Notes: a model not told the origin generated them from the letters alone. Positions 18,247 through 28,071 are shown, counted from the stretch's first letter. The stretch is 64,000 nucleotides of DNA from Cytobacillus firmus (GCF_023657595.1 NZ_CP098323.1:954001-1018000); one strand, 5' to 3'. Made by a program: numbers and translations.

Positions 18247-18888
18247 TTAGTCCCGGCTCCCCAATATCCCAAAAATGCGAAGGATATTAATGAACAGGTT
18301 GATAAAATCAAGGTATAGGTTAAGAGCCATCAAAGGCACTTCTTCCGGTGACACTCCATACTGCTTCATGCGGTTGAAGTCGAATAGCACATATCCGCTG
18401 AACACGAGCACTCCGATGAAGGAGAACGCGAGCATCGCATTAGAGCTTAATGGCCAGATGAGGCTGAAAATTCCAATCGCAATAAGAGCGAGCAATGCCG
18501 CCATCAGCATGCCGCCAAGGAAAGATAAGTCCCGCTTCGTTGTTGAAGCATATACGGCTAAGCCTGTGAACACGACCGTTGTCGTCGCAAGTGCTGTTAA
18601 AACAGGGTTAGGTCCAATAGCAGCCAGGTAGTGGGCAACAATCGGGTAGGTCGTCATCCCTGAAATAAATGTAAATACATAAAGGAATGTATACCCAATA
18701 GCTTTTTTGCGGCGGAGCAGGAAAGCGAAAAGCAGCATTCCGAGCTCAAGAAGCATCAGCGGCAAAAACAGGGCTGGAGGGATGAAAACACCAGCCATCG
18801 TTCCAATAAAAGCAATCCCCAATGATAAGGCAAACGCCCGTAAAACAGAAGGCAAATAACTGTTATTTGCGGTATGCTGTACATACAT
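18247..18888 (-). CDS. Bax inhibitor-1 family membrane protein (YetJ-like)
   Basis: A 213-aa protein with seven hydrophobic segments and the family C-terminal region GYVLFDFNRMKQYG and LYLDFINLFINILRIFG. B. subtilis YetJ is a pH-sensitive calcium leak channel of this family; a similar role is inferred. Own terminator downstream. Confidence 0.88.
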   Translation of the reverse strand: MYVQHTANNSYLPSVLRAFALSLGIAFIGTMAGVFIPPALFLPLMLLELGMLLFAFLLRRKKAIGYTFLYVFTFISGMTTYPIVAHYLAAIGPNPVLTALATTTVVFTGLAVYASTTKRDLSFLGGMLMAALLALIAIGIFSLIWPLSSNAMLAFSFIGVLVFSGYVLFDFNRMKQYGVSPEEVPLMALNLYLDFINLFINILRIFGILGSRD

Positions 18889-18957
18889 TTCTTCATTTCT
18901 CCTCTTTAATCATTTGTATATGTATATACGACTGAGCTATTATTTAAGTTTCATAAA

Positions 18958-19329
18958 TTATTTATTTTTTAAAAGGTCTCTTATTTCAGTTAAAAGCTCC
19001 ACATTTTTATCCACAGCTGGTGCCGGTGCTGCCTCTTCTTTCTTTTTGAAACGATTGTTAATAATCCTGATAAAGACGAAAATGGAAAATGCCACGATGA
19101 AGAAATCCACCACATTCTGTATGAATAAACCATATTTGACCTCGGCGCTGCCGACTTTTATCATCAGATCGCTAAAGTCCACTCCGCCCATCAGCAATCC
19201 GACAAGCGGCATAATAATATCATCTACAAGGGAAGATACAATCTTTCCGAAGGCAGCTCCGATTACAACCCCAACTGCCAAATCCAGGACATTTCCCTTT
19301 AGGGCGAATTTTTTAAACTCATTCCACAT
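18958..19329 (-). CDS. mscL: Large-conductance mechanosensitive channel
   Basis: A 123-aa MscL that opens on membrane tension to release solutes after osmotic downshock. The N-terminal [20 protein letters not shown] is typical, followed by TM1, a periplasmic loop, TM2 ([16 protein letters not shown]) and the charged C-terminal bundle [12 protein letters not shown]. Confidence 0.95.
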   Translation of the reverse strand: MWNEFKKFALKGNVLDLAVGVVIGAAFGKIVSSLVDDIIMPLVGLLMGGVDFSDLMIKVGSAEVKYGLFIQNVVDFFIVAFSIFVFIRIINNRFKKKEEAAPAPAVDKNVELLTEIRDLLKNK

Positions 19330-19407
19330 AACAAGTCACCTTTCTTTGAAAAATTACCGTTATTATACTATGAAGAATGTTTGAAAACCAGATAGAGAAA
19401 GCACCTA

Positions 19408-19436
19408 TTGACAGAAACAGGCTTTTTCTCTATAGT
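19408..19436 (+). promoter_or_regulatory. Sigma-A promoter of the preQ1-queF unit
   Basis: TTGACA (19408) and TATAGT (19431) separated by exactly 17 bp. A start near 19443 would give a leader that contains the whole preQ1 aptamer. Confidence 0.75.
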
Positions 19437-19477
19437 AACTATGACAATTATATTTCTATTATTCCCGTGTGAGCGGG

Positions 19478-19512
19478 AGAGGTTCATAGCTTCACCCTCT
19501 ATAAAAAACTAT
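19478..19512 (+). promoter_or_regulatory. PreQ1 class I riboswitch aptamer
   Basis: Matches the compact preQ1-I pseudoknot: stem AGAGG...CCTCT, loop with TTCATAGCTTCA, then the A-rich tail ATAAAAAACTA that pairs back to the loop. It lies directly upstream of queF, a queuosine-pathway gene, and is expected to switch off expression when preQ1 is abundant. Confidence 0.93.
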
Positions 19513-19531
19513 GGCTTTGATTATAATAATC

Positions 19532-19566
19532 AACCATATCCATGAGAGGATATGGTTTTATTTTTC
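19532..19566 (+). terminator. PreQ1 riboswitch terminator (expression platform)
   Basis: Stem ACCATATCC/GGATATGGT followed by TTTTATTTTT. The TATGG at the 3' edge of the aptamer (19510-19514) can pair with CCATA in the left arm, giving a plausible antiterminator that excludes the preQ1-bound form. Confidence 0.75.
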
Positions 19567-19628
19567 AAGCTGTACTTTTCGGGCCTCTCTTTAGGATCAG
19601 CGGGATCATATAAAGGGAGGCTATTTTT

Positions 19629-20126
19629 ATGTCAGGAAGAAAAGATGAGGAATTAACGGATATTACATTATTGGGAAATCAGGGTACTAACTATCTTTTT
19701 GAATATTCGCCTGAGATTCTGGAGGCTTTTGATAATAAGCATCCAAACCGCGATTATTTTGTTAAGTTTAATTGTCCTGAGTTTACGAGCCTTTGTCCGA
19801 AAACAGGCCAGCCGGATTTTGCGACCATCTATATCAGCTATATTCCGGATCAAAAGATGGTAGAGAGCAAGTCGTTAAAGCTATATCTTTTCAGCTTCAG
19901 AAATCATGGCGATTTCCATGAGGATTGCATGAACATCATTATGAATGATCTTATCGAATTAATGGATCCCCGCTATATTGAGGTTTGGGGCAAGTTCACT
20001 CCGCGTGGAGGAATCTCCATCGATCCTTATTGCAACTACGGAAAGCCGGGGACGAAATATGAAAAAATGGCAGATTACCGCTTGATGAACCATGATCTAT
20101 ATCCGGAGACAATTGACAATCGCTAA
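19629..20126 (+). CDS. queF: NADPH-dependent 7-cyano-7-deazaguanine (preQ0) reductase
   Basis: A 165-aa QueF that reduces the nitrile preQ0 to preQ1 for tRNA queuosine. The catalytic Cys56 in [14 protein letters not shown] forms the thioimide with substrate and Asp63 acts as acid; the NADPH motif [20 protein letters not shown] is intact. Unimodular (YkvM) type. It is the sole gene of its transcript; queC, queD and queE are not in the window. Confidence 0.97.
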   Translation: MSGRKDEELTDITLLGNQGTNYLFEYSPEILEAFDNKHPNRDYFVKFNCPEFTSLCPKTGQPDFATIYISYIPDQKMVESKSLKLYLFSFRNHGDFHEDCMNIIMNDLIELMDPRYIEVWGKFTPRGGISIDPYCNYGKPGTKYEKMADYRLMNHDLYPETIDNR

Positions 20127-20161
20127 GACCCTTGCTTAAACTGCAATTTTAAAATAATATC

Positions 20162-20190
20162 AAAAAAGGCAGAGCAATCTGCTTTTTTTG
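20162..20190 (+). terminator. Terminator after queF
   Basis: Stem AAAGGCAG/CTGCTTTTT around AGCAAT, ending in seven T residues. Confidence 0.75.
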
Positions 20191-20282
20191 TTGCAGAAAA
20201 TATACATAAGTGGGATTATATTTAGGGAATATTCTGTATTTTAATAGAGCAGTACAATAATAAAGCTCTGAAAGGGGACATA

Positions 20283-20573
20283 ATGAAGAAAAGCATACAT
20301 AAAAAAGATCCTCGCTTTAAGATTGCAGAGAAAGAAGCGTGGATTGGCATTGGTCTCGTACTCTTTAATTTTATTTGGTGGTATGGGTTTGCCTATGGGC
20401 TGGGGTCCGAACCTGCCGATGAGTATACATTCATCATGGGGCTGCCTGCCTGGTTTTTCTGGAGCTGTGTAGCCGGATTTGTTGTCATGGTGATACTGGT
20501 ATCAGCAGCTGTAAAATTCCTGTTTAAGGAAGTTCCGTTCGAAGAAAACGGGGAAGGGGGAGAATCCGAATGA
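20283..20573 (+). CDS. YhdT family membrane protein
   Basis: A 96-aa protein with two membrane helices (WIGIGLVLFNFIWWYGF and FFWSCVAGFVVMVILVSA). The sequence GLPAWFFWSC is typical of YhdT, which is encoded next to panF in many bacteria including E. coli. Its last codons overlap panF by 4 bp, so the two are translationally coupled; it is probably an accessory subunit of the transporter. Confidence 0.88.
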   Translation: MKKSIHKKDPRFKIAEKEAWIGIGLVLFNFIWWYGFAYGLGSEPADEYTFIMGLPAWFFWSCVAGFVVMVILVSAAVKFLFKEVPFEENGEGGESE

Positions 20574-22012
20574 ACTGGCAGGTCATTGCTCCTCTTATCT
20601 TCTTTTTAATCATTATTTTTCTGGTGGGTTTATGGTCCAGCAGGAAGATTGATACGAGCAGTTCGTTTCTGCAGGATTATTTTCTTGGAGGAAGGCAGCT
20701 GGGCGGTTTTATTCTGGCCATGACCATGATTGCCACCTACGGAAGTGCCAGCAGTTTCATTGGGGGTCCTGGTGTTGCATACACACAGGGGCTTGGCTGG
20801 GTACTGCTTGCCATGTCACAGGTTGTTACTGGTTATTTCGTCCTCATGGTTCTGGGGAAAAAATTTGCAATTACAGCAAGAAAGTATAATGCTGTAACAC
20901 TCATCGATTTTCTGAAAGAAAGATATAACAGCAAATGGGTTGTCTGGCTATCCTCTCTCAGCATCATTATTTTCCTGTTTTCCGCCATGGCTGCCCAATG
21001 GGTTGGCGGAGCAAGATTAATTGAATCACTGACAGGATTAAGCTATTTATCGGCTTTGTTTATTTTCGCAGCTTCTGTCATGGTCTATGTTGTCATAGGC
21101 GGTTTCCGGGCTGTTGCCGTAACGGATGCCGTCCAGGGCGGGATAATGTTTATCGGAACCATGATCCTTCTGGTTGCTGTTATTGTGGCAGGTGGAGGAA
21201 TACCGAATATTGTCAGCGATCTGTCTTCAGAAAACCCGAATCTAATTACACCGTTTGGCTTTGATGGCGGATTGACCCCTTTATATGTATCCTCATTCTG
21301 GATTCTGGTTGGAGTTGGGGTTGTAGGTCTTCCTCAGGTTGCAGTAAGGGCCATGTCTTATAAAAATGCCAGAGCCATGCATAGGGCCATTATCATCGGA
21401 ACAATCGTGGTCGGCTTTATCATGCTTGGCATGCATTTAATTGGCGTGTTTGCCCGGCCGATTCTTCCCGGAATTGAGGTGGGGGATAAAGTTATGCCGA
21501 TGATTGCCATGGAAGTCCTTCCACCATGGCTTGCGGGAATTGTGCTGGCTGCACCGATGGCTGCCATTATGTCAACCGTGGATTCCCTGCTCCTTCTGGT
21601 CAGCTCGGCGATTGTTAAAGATGTGTATATTAATTACATTAAACCTGATGCTGAAGAAAGCACGGTTAAGAAAATGAGTTTTGCAGTCACAGCCCTGCTG
21701 GGGGTTCTGGTATGCATCATGGCGCTCAGTCCGCCCGATTTGCTGATCTGGCTGAATCTCTTTTCTTTTGGAGGACTGGAAGCAGCATTCATATGGCCTG
21801 TTGTGCTGGGCCTTTATTGGGCGAAGGGAAATAAATATGGTGCAGTGGCCTCCATGATAACCGGAACGGCTTCCTATATTTTATTCCATACTTTTTATCC
21901 CAATGCTTTAGGCATGAATACAGTCGTATTGCCTATTGCTTTATCACTGGCCGCATATATAGCGGTAAGTCTATTTACCGAAAAAACAGCACCTGCGGCA
22001 GCAGAAATTTAA
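20570..22012 (+). CDS. panF: Sodium/pantothenate symporter
   Basis: A 480-aa SSS-family transporter with about 13 membrane segments. DYFLGGRQLGGFILAMTM, the sodium-solute fingerprint GGFRAVAVTDAVQGGIMF and PMAAIMSTVDSLLLL (Na-site serines) are present. Overlap with yhdT supports the pantothenate assignment, because other SSS members lack this partner. Imports pantothenate for CoA synthesis. Confidence 0.92.
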   Translation: MNWQVIAPLIFFLIIIFLVGLWSSRKIDTSSSFLQDYFLGGRQLGGFILAMTMIATYGSASSFIGGPGVAYTQGLGWVLLAMSQVVTGYFVLMVLGKKFAITARKYNAVTLIDFLKERYNSKWVVWLSSLSIIIFLFSAMAAQWVGGARLIESLTGLSYLSALFIFAASVMVYVVIGGFRAVAVTDAVQGGIMFIGTMILLVAVIVAGGGIPNIVSDLSSENPNLITPFGFDGGLTPLYVSSFWILVGVGVVGLPQVAVRAMSYKNARAMHRAIIIGTIVVGFIMLGMHLIGVFARPILPGIEVGDKVMPMIAMEVLPPWLAGIVLAAPMAAIMSTVDSLLLLVSSAIVKDVYINYIKPDAEESTVKKMSFAVTALLGVLVCIMALSPPDLLIWLNLFSFGGLEAAFIWPVVLGLYWAKGNKYGAVASMITGTASYILFHTFYPNALGMNTVVLPIALSLAAYIAVSLFTEKTAPAAAEI

Positions 22013-22017
22013 CCAAA

Positions 22018-22047
22018 AGGCCCCGGAGAGGTATTCCGGGGCCTTTC
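22018..22047 (+). terminator. Terminator after panF
   Basis: Perfect stem AAGGCCCCGGA/TCCGGGGCCTT, GC-rich, directly after the stop. Confidence 0.8.
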
Positions 22048-22284
22048 GTATTAACCGGCAAAGTGCCTATAGATCAGGCCCTCGTCACTATAATCAAACG
22101 TTTGATTGAAGCAGGAGAAGAGTCATATATTAAGGATAAGGGAGGAAACATGGGTTTTTGTAAAAAAATGAGCATATTGATAGGTTTGTAGAAACGATCC
22201 CTATTTGTTACACTTAATTAGTTGAAACGTAATTGTAACATTTGACTTAAAATGGAAATGTTTTTTAACATTAGGGAGACTATA

Positions 22285-23478
22285 ATGAAAAATTTTATAA
22301 ATATGATCATGATTGCCATGCTGTCATCCGTTATAGCAGGCTGTTCAAGTGAAATAAATGCATCTTTAAATACAGAAGAAATAAAACTGGAAAAAGAAGA
22401 TAAAGTGGAAGCAGAAGATAATATATCAGTACAAGAGGCTGGTAAAGATAAAAAAGATACGGTTTGGCTTGAACGCAAGTCACTATTCCAGATTGACGCA
22501 GCAGACGGGATCATGAAATATACGGTTTACCTTTTTTCGGAAGACGAAAGAAGAACCATTCTGGAAGAGGACAGTGCGAAAGGAAAGAAAGGCGATTCCT
22601 ATTTTACAGGACATTATTCAGTATACCTGGCTTTGAAGGGGTCAAAAGAAGCGTATAAACAAGCAGCTCTAAATGACAGTTCTGAAATGTCCTTTAATCC
22701 TTCAAAGGAACAGGTTTACACCCAGAAAATGAGGAATAAAACCATCATCTCGATCTTTCAGTCCAAGGGGGAAAACTTAGTCAAGGGCCAGCTGCTGGCG
22801 ATTAAGGACGGAGAAGTGCAAAGAATAAGTACGGAAAAAGACATGACCACTACCTCCAAAGCGAAAATAAAAACTATTAATCAAAAATATCTTCAAACTG
22901 CCCAAAAAAAGAGTGACGGATGGGTTATTTCAACATGGCTTTTTAATGAGGAAGCCCATTCAATGAGCCTGCACGACCAAATCGAGCTTTCAGAAGAAGA
23001 TCATTCTGATATCGACTGGATGAATCTGTGGCTGAAAAAGGAAGCCCTTTACTATCCATTTAAAAACCTGGCACTCAGTGGGGATGCCATTGAGAAAGCA
23101 AAACAGGGAATCCCCCTCGGAAGTCCATTTCCGATTGGCACAAACATATCTGAAATTAAAAAGTCAGATCCAAACTTTGTTGAAGAGGGGTTTGAAGGTG
23201 GAAGCCCTTTTGTGATGTACCCTGAAATTACCTATTATTATGAACGGGAAACGGGGAACGTAACAGCTATTTCCATTCCTGGACAGCGGGTGAGAACGTC
23301 AATGGACGAGATTACTGCCATGTTTGGCACTCCAGCGGAGGTTAGGGAAGAGAAGCTGTCAGGTGAAACCATCTCCACCTACCCGGCAGATAAATATTCC
23401 ATCGATATGATTTCTGATTTAGAAGGAAACGTTAGTGAAATCGTATTAAGAAAAACAAAAAATCATGCGGGTCAATGA
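22285..23478 (+). CDS. Lipoprotein, possibly with C-terminal DUF4309/YjgB-like domain
   Basis: A 397-aa precursor. The ATG at 22285 gives a lipoprotein signal with lipobox VIAGC; the 11 codons upstream have no ribosome site. After a Glu/Lys-rich linker (about residues 25-65) there is a central domain of unknown type. The C-terminal 120 residues (PIGTNISEIKKSDPNF, YYERETGNVTAISIPGQR) resemble a DUF4309-like repeat. Expected to be anchored on the outer face of the membrane. Function unknown. Confidence 0.75.
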   Translation: MKNFINMIMIAMLSSVIAGCSSEINASLNTEEIKLEKEDKVEAEDNISVQEAGKDKKDTVWLERKSLFQIDAADGIMKYTVYLFSEDERRTILEEDSAKGKKGDSYFTGHYSVYLALKGSKEAYKQAALNDSSEMSFNPSKEQVYTQKMRNKTIISIFQSKGENLVKGQLLAIKDGEVQRISTEKDMTTTSKAKIKTINQKYLQTAQKKSDGWVISTWLFNEEAHSMSLHDQIELSEEDHSDIDWMNLWLKKEALYYPFKNLALSGDAIEKAKQGIPLGSPFPIGTNISEIKKSDPNFVEEGFEGGSPFVMYPEITYYYERETGNVTAISIPGQRVRTSMDEITAMFGTPAEVREEKLSGETISTYPADKYSIDMISDLEGNVSEIVLRKTKNHAGQ

Positions 23479-23492
23479 CCGCATGATTTTTT
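23457..23492 (+). terminator. Terminator after lipoprotein gene
   Basis: Stem AAATCATGCGG/CCGCATGATTT followed by a T run; the stop codon lies in the loop. Confidence 0.8.
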
Positions 23493-23515
23493 ATAGAATA
23501 AGAAAACATTAGACT

Positions 23516-23890
23516 TTGAACATCGAGAACTGTCTAGCTCCGGCGCCTACCCCCTCGAGGTCACAAGCTTGTCTTGTTTCGGCTCCTAGGGACTCGGGAT
23601 CATAAGCCGTTTCCTTTCAGAAGGAAAAACGCCTTCTTACAGGAACCGTCTTATGCCTGTCGTCCCTGGGCAGTCGCCTTCACATTTCGAGCAATCCTCC
23701 CCAAAAGGCAAAGAACGCCTTTCCGGGAGGACCGTCTTGTGCTTGAGGCCCACAGGACAGGGAAGGCTTCGTCAGCAAAACATCGCACGACCGAAAGCGA
23801 CAGCTTTTGGGAGGATGTGGGTCATGCAGACGTTGCCACAGGACGTGGCGTTCTTAGTCTGCGTTCCTTCGTGGGCAAGGCGCCTCCGCT
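23516..23890 (+). repeat. Dispersed repeat R1, copy 2 (composite)
   Basis: Starts like copy 1 (CGAGAACTGTCTAGCTC, GCGCCTACCCCCTCGAGG) but is expanded to about 375 bp by nested modules. One is the AATCCTCCCCAAAAGGCAAAG hairpin also in copy 1; another (CATCGCACGACCGAAAGC) is shared with R2 copy 1 near 33.2 kb. The right edge touches the stop codon of the minus-strand aminopeptidase gene. Plus-strand open frames here are repeat artefacts. Confidence 0.8.
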
Positions 23891-25123
23891 TTAAAATGCC
23901 CAATCACCTTTTCTGAATACAGGTTCAGCGCTGCCGTCTTCAGTGATTCCGTCGATATCCATTTCAGCGGAACCGATCATGAAATCAACATGTGTTAAGC
24001 TTTCGTTCAAGCCGTTTTCACCCAGTTCTTCACTGGACATTTTCTTGCCGCCTTCAATACAGAATGCATACGCACTGCCGATGGCAAGGTGGTTTGAAGC
24101 GTTTTCATCAAATAAAGTATTATAGAAAAGCAGATTGGACTTGGAAATTGGCGAGTTGAAAGGAACCAGTGCCACTTCACCAAGATAGTGGGAGCCTTCA
24201 TCTGTCTCAACCAGCTGCTTGAGGATTTCTTCTCCTTCTTCAGCTTTCACATCTACAATCCGGCCGTTTTCAAATGTCAGGCTGAAGTTATCGATGATGT
24301 TTCCGCCATAGCTTAACGGCTTTGTGCTGGAAACTGTACCGTTCACACCTGTCTTGTATGGTACTGTGAACACTTCTTCAGTCGGCATGTTTGCCATGAA
24401 TTCGTGTCCCTGTTCATTCACACTGCCTGCCCCGACCCATAAATGGCCTTTTGGAAGCTCGATTGTCAGGTCTGTGCCTGGAGCTTTATAATGAAGCTTC
24501 TGATAACGCTTGCTGTTTAAATAATCCACTTTTTCATGAAGTGTTTCGTCATGCTTTTTCCAAGCTTCAACCGGGTTATCCAAGTCAGCGCGAGTGGCTT
24601 TGAAAATAGCGTCCCAAAGCATTTCCACTCTGGATTCCTCCGGAGCTTCAGGAAATACCATGTTTGCCCATGCCTGAGATGGAGCTGCGATAACTGTCCA
24701 GCTCACTTTATCAGACTGGATGAATTTGCGGTATTTTGCAAGCGCCTGTCCGGCTGCTTTCTGGAAACTTGCGATTCGCTCTGATTTCACGCCTTTCAGC
24801 AAATCAGGGCTTGCGGAAACGATTGACATGAATGCCGCACCCTTTTCAGCTAAATCTTCGACTTCCTTCGCACGCCATTCCGGGTATTCCGAGAAAGACT
24901 CATCCGGTGCCAAATCGTACTTTGTCCGTGTGACCGCATCATCGCTCCAGTTCACAACAACGTTATGAGCTCCTGCTTCATATGCCTTTTTCACAATAGT
25001 GCGAACTAGTTCAGCTGAATCAAGTGTTGTGTTAATAACCAGCGTCTGCCCCTTTTGTACATTTACGCCGACCTTCACTGCAAGCTCTGCGTATTTCTCT
25101 AAATTCGTTTGAAATTGACTCAT
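23891..25123 (-). CDS. Aminopeptidase, M29 family (AmpS/thermophilic aminopeptidase)
   Basis: A 410-aa M29 metalloaminopeptidase that removes N-terminal residues from peptides. Metal-site elements are present: LPKGHLWVGAGSVNEQGHEFMANMPTEEVF (Glu and His ligands) and EVALVPFNSPISKS; the C-terminal FMIGSAEMDIDG also matches. The ATG at 25123 lies 8 nt after AAAGGAG; ORF extension upstream is not needed. Cytosolic. Confidence 0.93.
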   Translation of the reverse strand: MSQFQTNLEKYAELAVKVGVNVQKGQTLVINTTLDSAELVRTIVKKAYEAGAHNVVVNWSDDAVTRTKYDLAPDESFSEYPEWRAKEVEDLAEKGAAFMSIVSASPDLLKGVKSERIASFQKAAGQALAKYRKFIQSDKVSWTVIAAPSQAWANMVFPEAPEESRVEMLWDAIFKATRADLDNPVEAWKKHDETLHEKVDYLNSKRYQKLHYKAPGTDLTIELPKGHLWVGAGSVNEQGHEFMANMPTEEVFTVPYKTGVNGTVSSTKPLSYGGNIIDNFSLTFENGRIVDVKAEEGEEILKQLVETDEGSHYLGEVALVPFNSPISKSNLLFYNTLFDENASNHLAIGSAYAFCIEGGKKMSSEELGENGLNESLTHVDFMIGSAEMDIDGITEDGSAEPVFRKGDWAF

Positions 25124-25249
25124 TATGTATTCTCCTTTTGTCAGAATCTTCATTTTCATTGTAGCTGTTCTGTCCGGAAAAAGAAACCTATTGAACTGAA
25201 AATCATGTTGCAGAACTTCCGGGCTCCATCTCCGGGCGGAGACATAATT

Positions 25250-25279
25250 AAAAAGGAATCTTAAACAGATTCCTTTTTT
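25250..25279 (-). terminator. Terminator after MFS gene
   Basis: Stem AAAAAGGAATCT/AGATTCCTTTTT; the MFS stop codon lies in the loop, and a T run follows on the minus strand. Confidence 0.75.
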
Positions 25280-26541
25280 GCATGAAATGCTTTATTCCCC
25301 TCAGGCAAAGCAAACATCAGCCAATATAAAAACGCACTTATAACAGCCAGCAGCGCCAGTATAAAGAATGTCCAGTCATAACCGATCCAGACTGTAAGCG
25401 GTATAGAGATAGGTGCAATGGTTTTTCCGACTGTAAATCGAAGGGAGGCAGCTGCAAAGTACTGACCTCGCATATGATCGGGAGCAATCTTTGATACAAA
25501 ACTCTGCTGGAGGCCAGCTGTCATTAATTCTCCCATAGTGAAAACGGCCATTGCCAGAATTAATCCCCATATCCATTGAGTTTGTCCAAACATGATGATG
25601 GCTGCCGCATACGTAAGAGATGATAAGATAAAGACATTCCTTTCCTTGTACTTTATCATCATTTTGGTGACAGCCACGGTAAATAAGGCGACAAGGAAGC
25701 CATTCTCGGACAGCAGAATGCCAAAAGCCTGTTCCCCATGAACGGTAAAGGACCAGTCCATCCATTTAAAAAGCTGCTGGTTATGAATCACTTCGTTTGT
25801 ATAGACAGGTATTAACAGATCAAGCTGCATAAAAGTCTGTGCAGCCAAAACACCTGCTAGGATAAAAAGGAGAAAGGTCCTGTCCCTGAAGATAATGCCA
25901 TAATCTTTGGTCTGCTTTATTAAAACATGATGCCATTTACTGTTTTCACTTGATCCATGTATCTGCGGGGGTAAAGTTTCCCTTGTCCATCGGAAAAGGA
26001 TGAAAGCTAACAGAATACAGATAATGCCTGCGGCCATAAGAAGCTGAAAACGGTAATGGACATAGAAAATGGCTCCTAAAATGGGACCCGCCACAACCGC
26101 AATATTAATAGAAGTGTAAAAAATAGCAAATACCTGGCTTCTGTCTTTTTCCTTCACCACATCGGCAACCATTGCCTGACTTGCCGGCCAATAAAATGAG
26201 CCAAATATTCCCACAAAAGCAAAGCAGATAAAACCAAGCACGGGAGAATCCAGCCAGGGTGAACTGGCAAATCCAAAAATCATAAATGAAAGTCCCTGAC
26301 CGAAAGCAGAAAGAACCATCATTTTTTTGCGGCCAAAGCGGTCAGCTGTATAACCGCCCATTAAGTTGGCAAGCACGGAGAATACCTGAGAAAAAATGAG
26401 CAATAAACCAGCCTTGTCTTTTCCGAATTCATCCGCGAAATAAATCGTTAAAAACGGGAAGAACATCCAGAATGTAATATTCATAAGCGCTTCCCCAAAT
26501 AATCTTACTTTTAGATTCTTATCCCAATCTTTTAATTTCAT
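25261..26541 (-). CDS. Major facilitator superfamily transporter
   Basis: A 426-aa MFS protein with 12 predicted segments and the signature GGYTADRFGRKKMMVLS between TM2 and TM3. A second motif RWTRETLPP follows TM6 before a long central loop. Substrate unknown; drug-efflux type is the common assumption for this subgroup. Monocistronic. Confidence 0.88.
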   Translation of the reverse strand: MKLKDWDKNLKVRLFGEALMNITFWMFFPFLTIYFADEFGKDKAGLLLIFSQVFSVLANLMGGYTADRFGRKKMMVLSAFGQGLSFMIFGFASSPWLDSPVLGFICFAFVGIFGSFYWPASQAMVADVVKEKDRSQVFAIFYTSINIAVVAGPILGAIFYVHYRFQLLMAAGIICILLAFILFRWTRETLPPQIHGSSENSKWHHVLIKQTKDYGIIFRDRTFLLFILAGVLAAQTFMQLDLLIPVYTNEVIHNQQLFKWMDWSFTVHGEQAFGILLSENGFLVALFTVAVTKMMIKYKERNVFILSSLTYAAAIIMFGQTQWIWGLILAMAVFTMGELMTAGLQQSFVSKIAPDHMRGQYFAAASLRFTVGKTIAPISIPLTVWIGYDWTFFILALLAVISAFLYWLMFALPEGNKAFHAKKESV

Positions 26542-26621
26542 GCTGCGTCCCCATCTTCAACCTCAGAATAACGCTATCATACTACCAAATTTAGAAGGAA
26601 CACAAGAAGACTTTTTGTTCA

Positions 26622-26655
26622 AAAAAGCCAAACCTTGATTAAGGTTTGGCTTTTC
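26622..26655 (-). terminator. Terminator after atoE-like gene
   Basis: Perfect 14-bp stem AAAAGCCAAACCTT/AAGGTTTGGCTTTT with T run on the minus strand. Confidence 0.85.
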
Positions 26656-26658
26656 ATA

Positions 26659-27972
26659 TCAATAGACAAAAAACATCAAAACAGTGGTAACAATGCCCAC
26701 CCATATGGCCAGCAATGCACAGTAGCCCATAATATGACGAATATGAAGGCCGACTACACTTAAAATAGGAAGTGCCCAGAAAGGCTGGATCAGGTTCGTC
26801 CAGGCATCTCCCCAGCCTACAGCCATAGCGGTAATGGCGGGATCCACACCCAGCTGCAGCCCGGCAGGAACTTGAAGCGGCCCCTGCAAAGCCCACTGCC
26901 CGCCCCCTGAAGGGGCAAGAATATTGACGATTCCAGCTGCCCAATAGGTGAAAATATCAAAGGTATCTTTACTTGCTATGGACGCCATTCCATTGATTAT
27001 AGACTCTGCTAACCCGGAGCTGCCAAGAACGGCGATGATTCCGGCGTAAAACGGAAATTGCAGAATGATAGGGGATATGGCAGAACCCGCTTCTTTAAAG
27101 GCATTTGCGTACTGTACAAGCGATTTGTGAAGGATGAGCCCCAGGGATAGAAAGGTAATATTGATAATATTCAAGTCAAGGTCACGCCCGTTTATGAACT
27201 CGAAAATGACATAGATTAAACCGATTAATCCGGTAACGATGCCGAGAAAAGGTGTTCTTTCAAGCTTTCCGGCGGGCGTTTCTAAAATTTCCTGCTGCTC
27301 AGCTTCCTGCTTGGATGTTTTAAGGGGTACGTAGGATATAATGTCTTTTTTGGGTGCCATCAGCACGATGAAAATCGGCATTGTAACAATAAGGGCAATT
27401 AATATTGCGATTGTTCCGGGATGAAAGATCGTCTCTGAAGTTGGAATCACCCCAGCAATATCCTCCAGAAAGTGACCCTTTGTCGCAACAGTCAAACCAA
27501 TTGAACTTGACAAGCCGGCTGTATATAGAGCAGTTGGTGCATAGGCTGCAGCCACTAATAGAGGGAAGTGTGCGTTCTGATTTCTTTTTCCGACTTCACG
27601 GGCAATAATGGCGCCAACGACAACAGCAAGGCCCCAGTTAATATAATAAGCAGCAGAAGAAACAAGAAAAGTCAGTACGTAGGCCTGATTGGCTGTCTTC
27701 GCTTTGGAGGAAAGCTTTTCAAGTATACGCTGTACAGAAGGAACAGAAGTAAGCGCCATGCCTGTCATCAAGAGAAGCACCATTTGCATGGTAAAAGCAA
27801 GGTATACCCAGAAGCCGTCACCAAATGATTTAAACAGCTGGGCAGGTTCAGAAGGCTTCATGAAAAATCCGGCTATGAATACAAACAGAGTCATTAGTAC
27901 AGCAATGACAAAGGCGTCAGGGAGATACCTTTCCACAAGCTTGGAGAAACGGTCTGCCATTCTGGTTAACAT
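26659..27972 (-). CDS. Short-chain fatty acid transporter, AtoE family
   Basis: A 437-aa polytopic protein of the AtoE family, which imports short-chain acids such as acetoacetate or butyrate. Conserved segments are RYLPDAFVIAVLMTLFVF, INWGLAVVVGAIIARE, LAPSGGGQWALQGP and GWGDAWTNLIQPFWALP. No catabolic genes adjoin it, so the substrate cannot be set. Start has AGGAGAG upstream. Confidence 0.9.
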   Translation of the reverse strand: MLTRMADRFSKLVERYLPDAFVIAVLMTLFVFIAGFFMKPSEPAQLFKSFGDGFWVYLAFTMQMVLLLMTGMALTSVPSVQRILEKLSSKAKTANQAYVLTFLVSSAAYYINWGLAVVVGAIIAREVGKRNQNAHFPLLVAAAYAPTALYTAGLSSSIGLTVATKGHFLEDIAGVIPTSETIFHPGTIAILIALIVTMPIFIVLMAPKKDIISYVPLKTSKQEAEQQEILETPAGKLERTPFLGIVTGLIGLIYVIFEFINGRDLDLNIINITFLSLGLILHKSLVQYANAFKEAGSAISPIILQFPFYAGIIAVLGSSGLAESIINGMASIASKDTFDIFTYWAAGIVNILAPSGGGQWALQGPLQVPAGLQLGVDPAITAMAVGWGDAWTNLIQPFWALPILSVVGLHIRHIMGYCALLAIWVGIVTTVLMFFVY

Positions 27973-28071
27973 CCTGTCACTCTCCTTTCAGTATTAGTAC
28001 ATGCTGTGGAGAGGACAAGCTGTGTATGCCAGTTCATATAGAAAAGCCCCGGCAGCAGCCAGGGCTATACA

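Noticed and set aside
22063..22191. 42-codon GTG frame after panF containing a 16-bp palindrome AATCAAACGTTTGATT
   Set aside because: It has no good ribosome site and no recognisable features; may be remnant DNA. The palindrome alone was not enough to call an operator.
23574..23916. Two overlapping plus-strand frames near 23.6-23.9 kb
   Set aside because: They lie wholly in the R1 repeat and are Arg/Pro-rich translations of repeat DNA.
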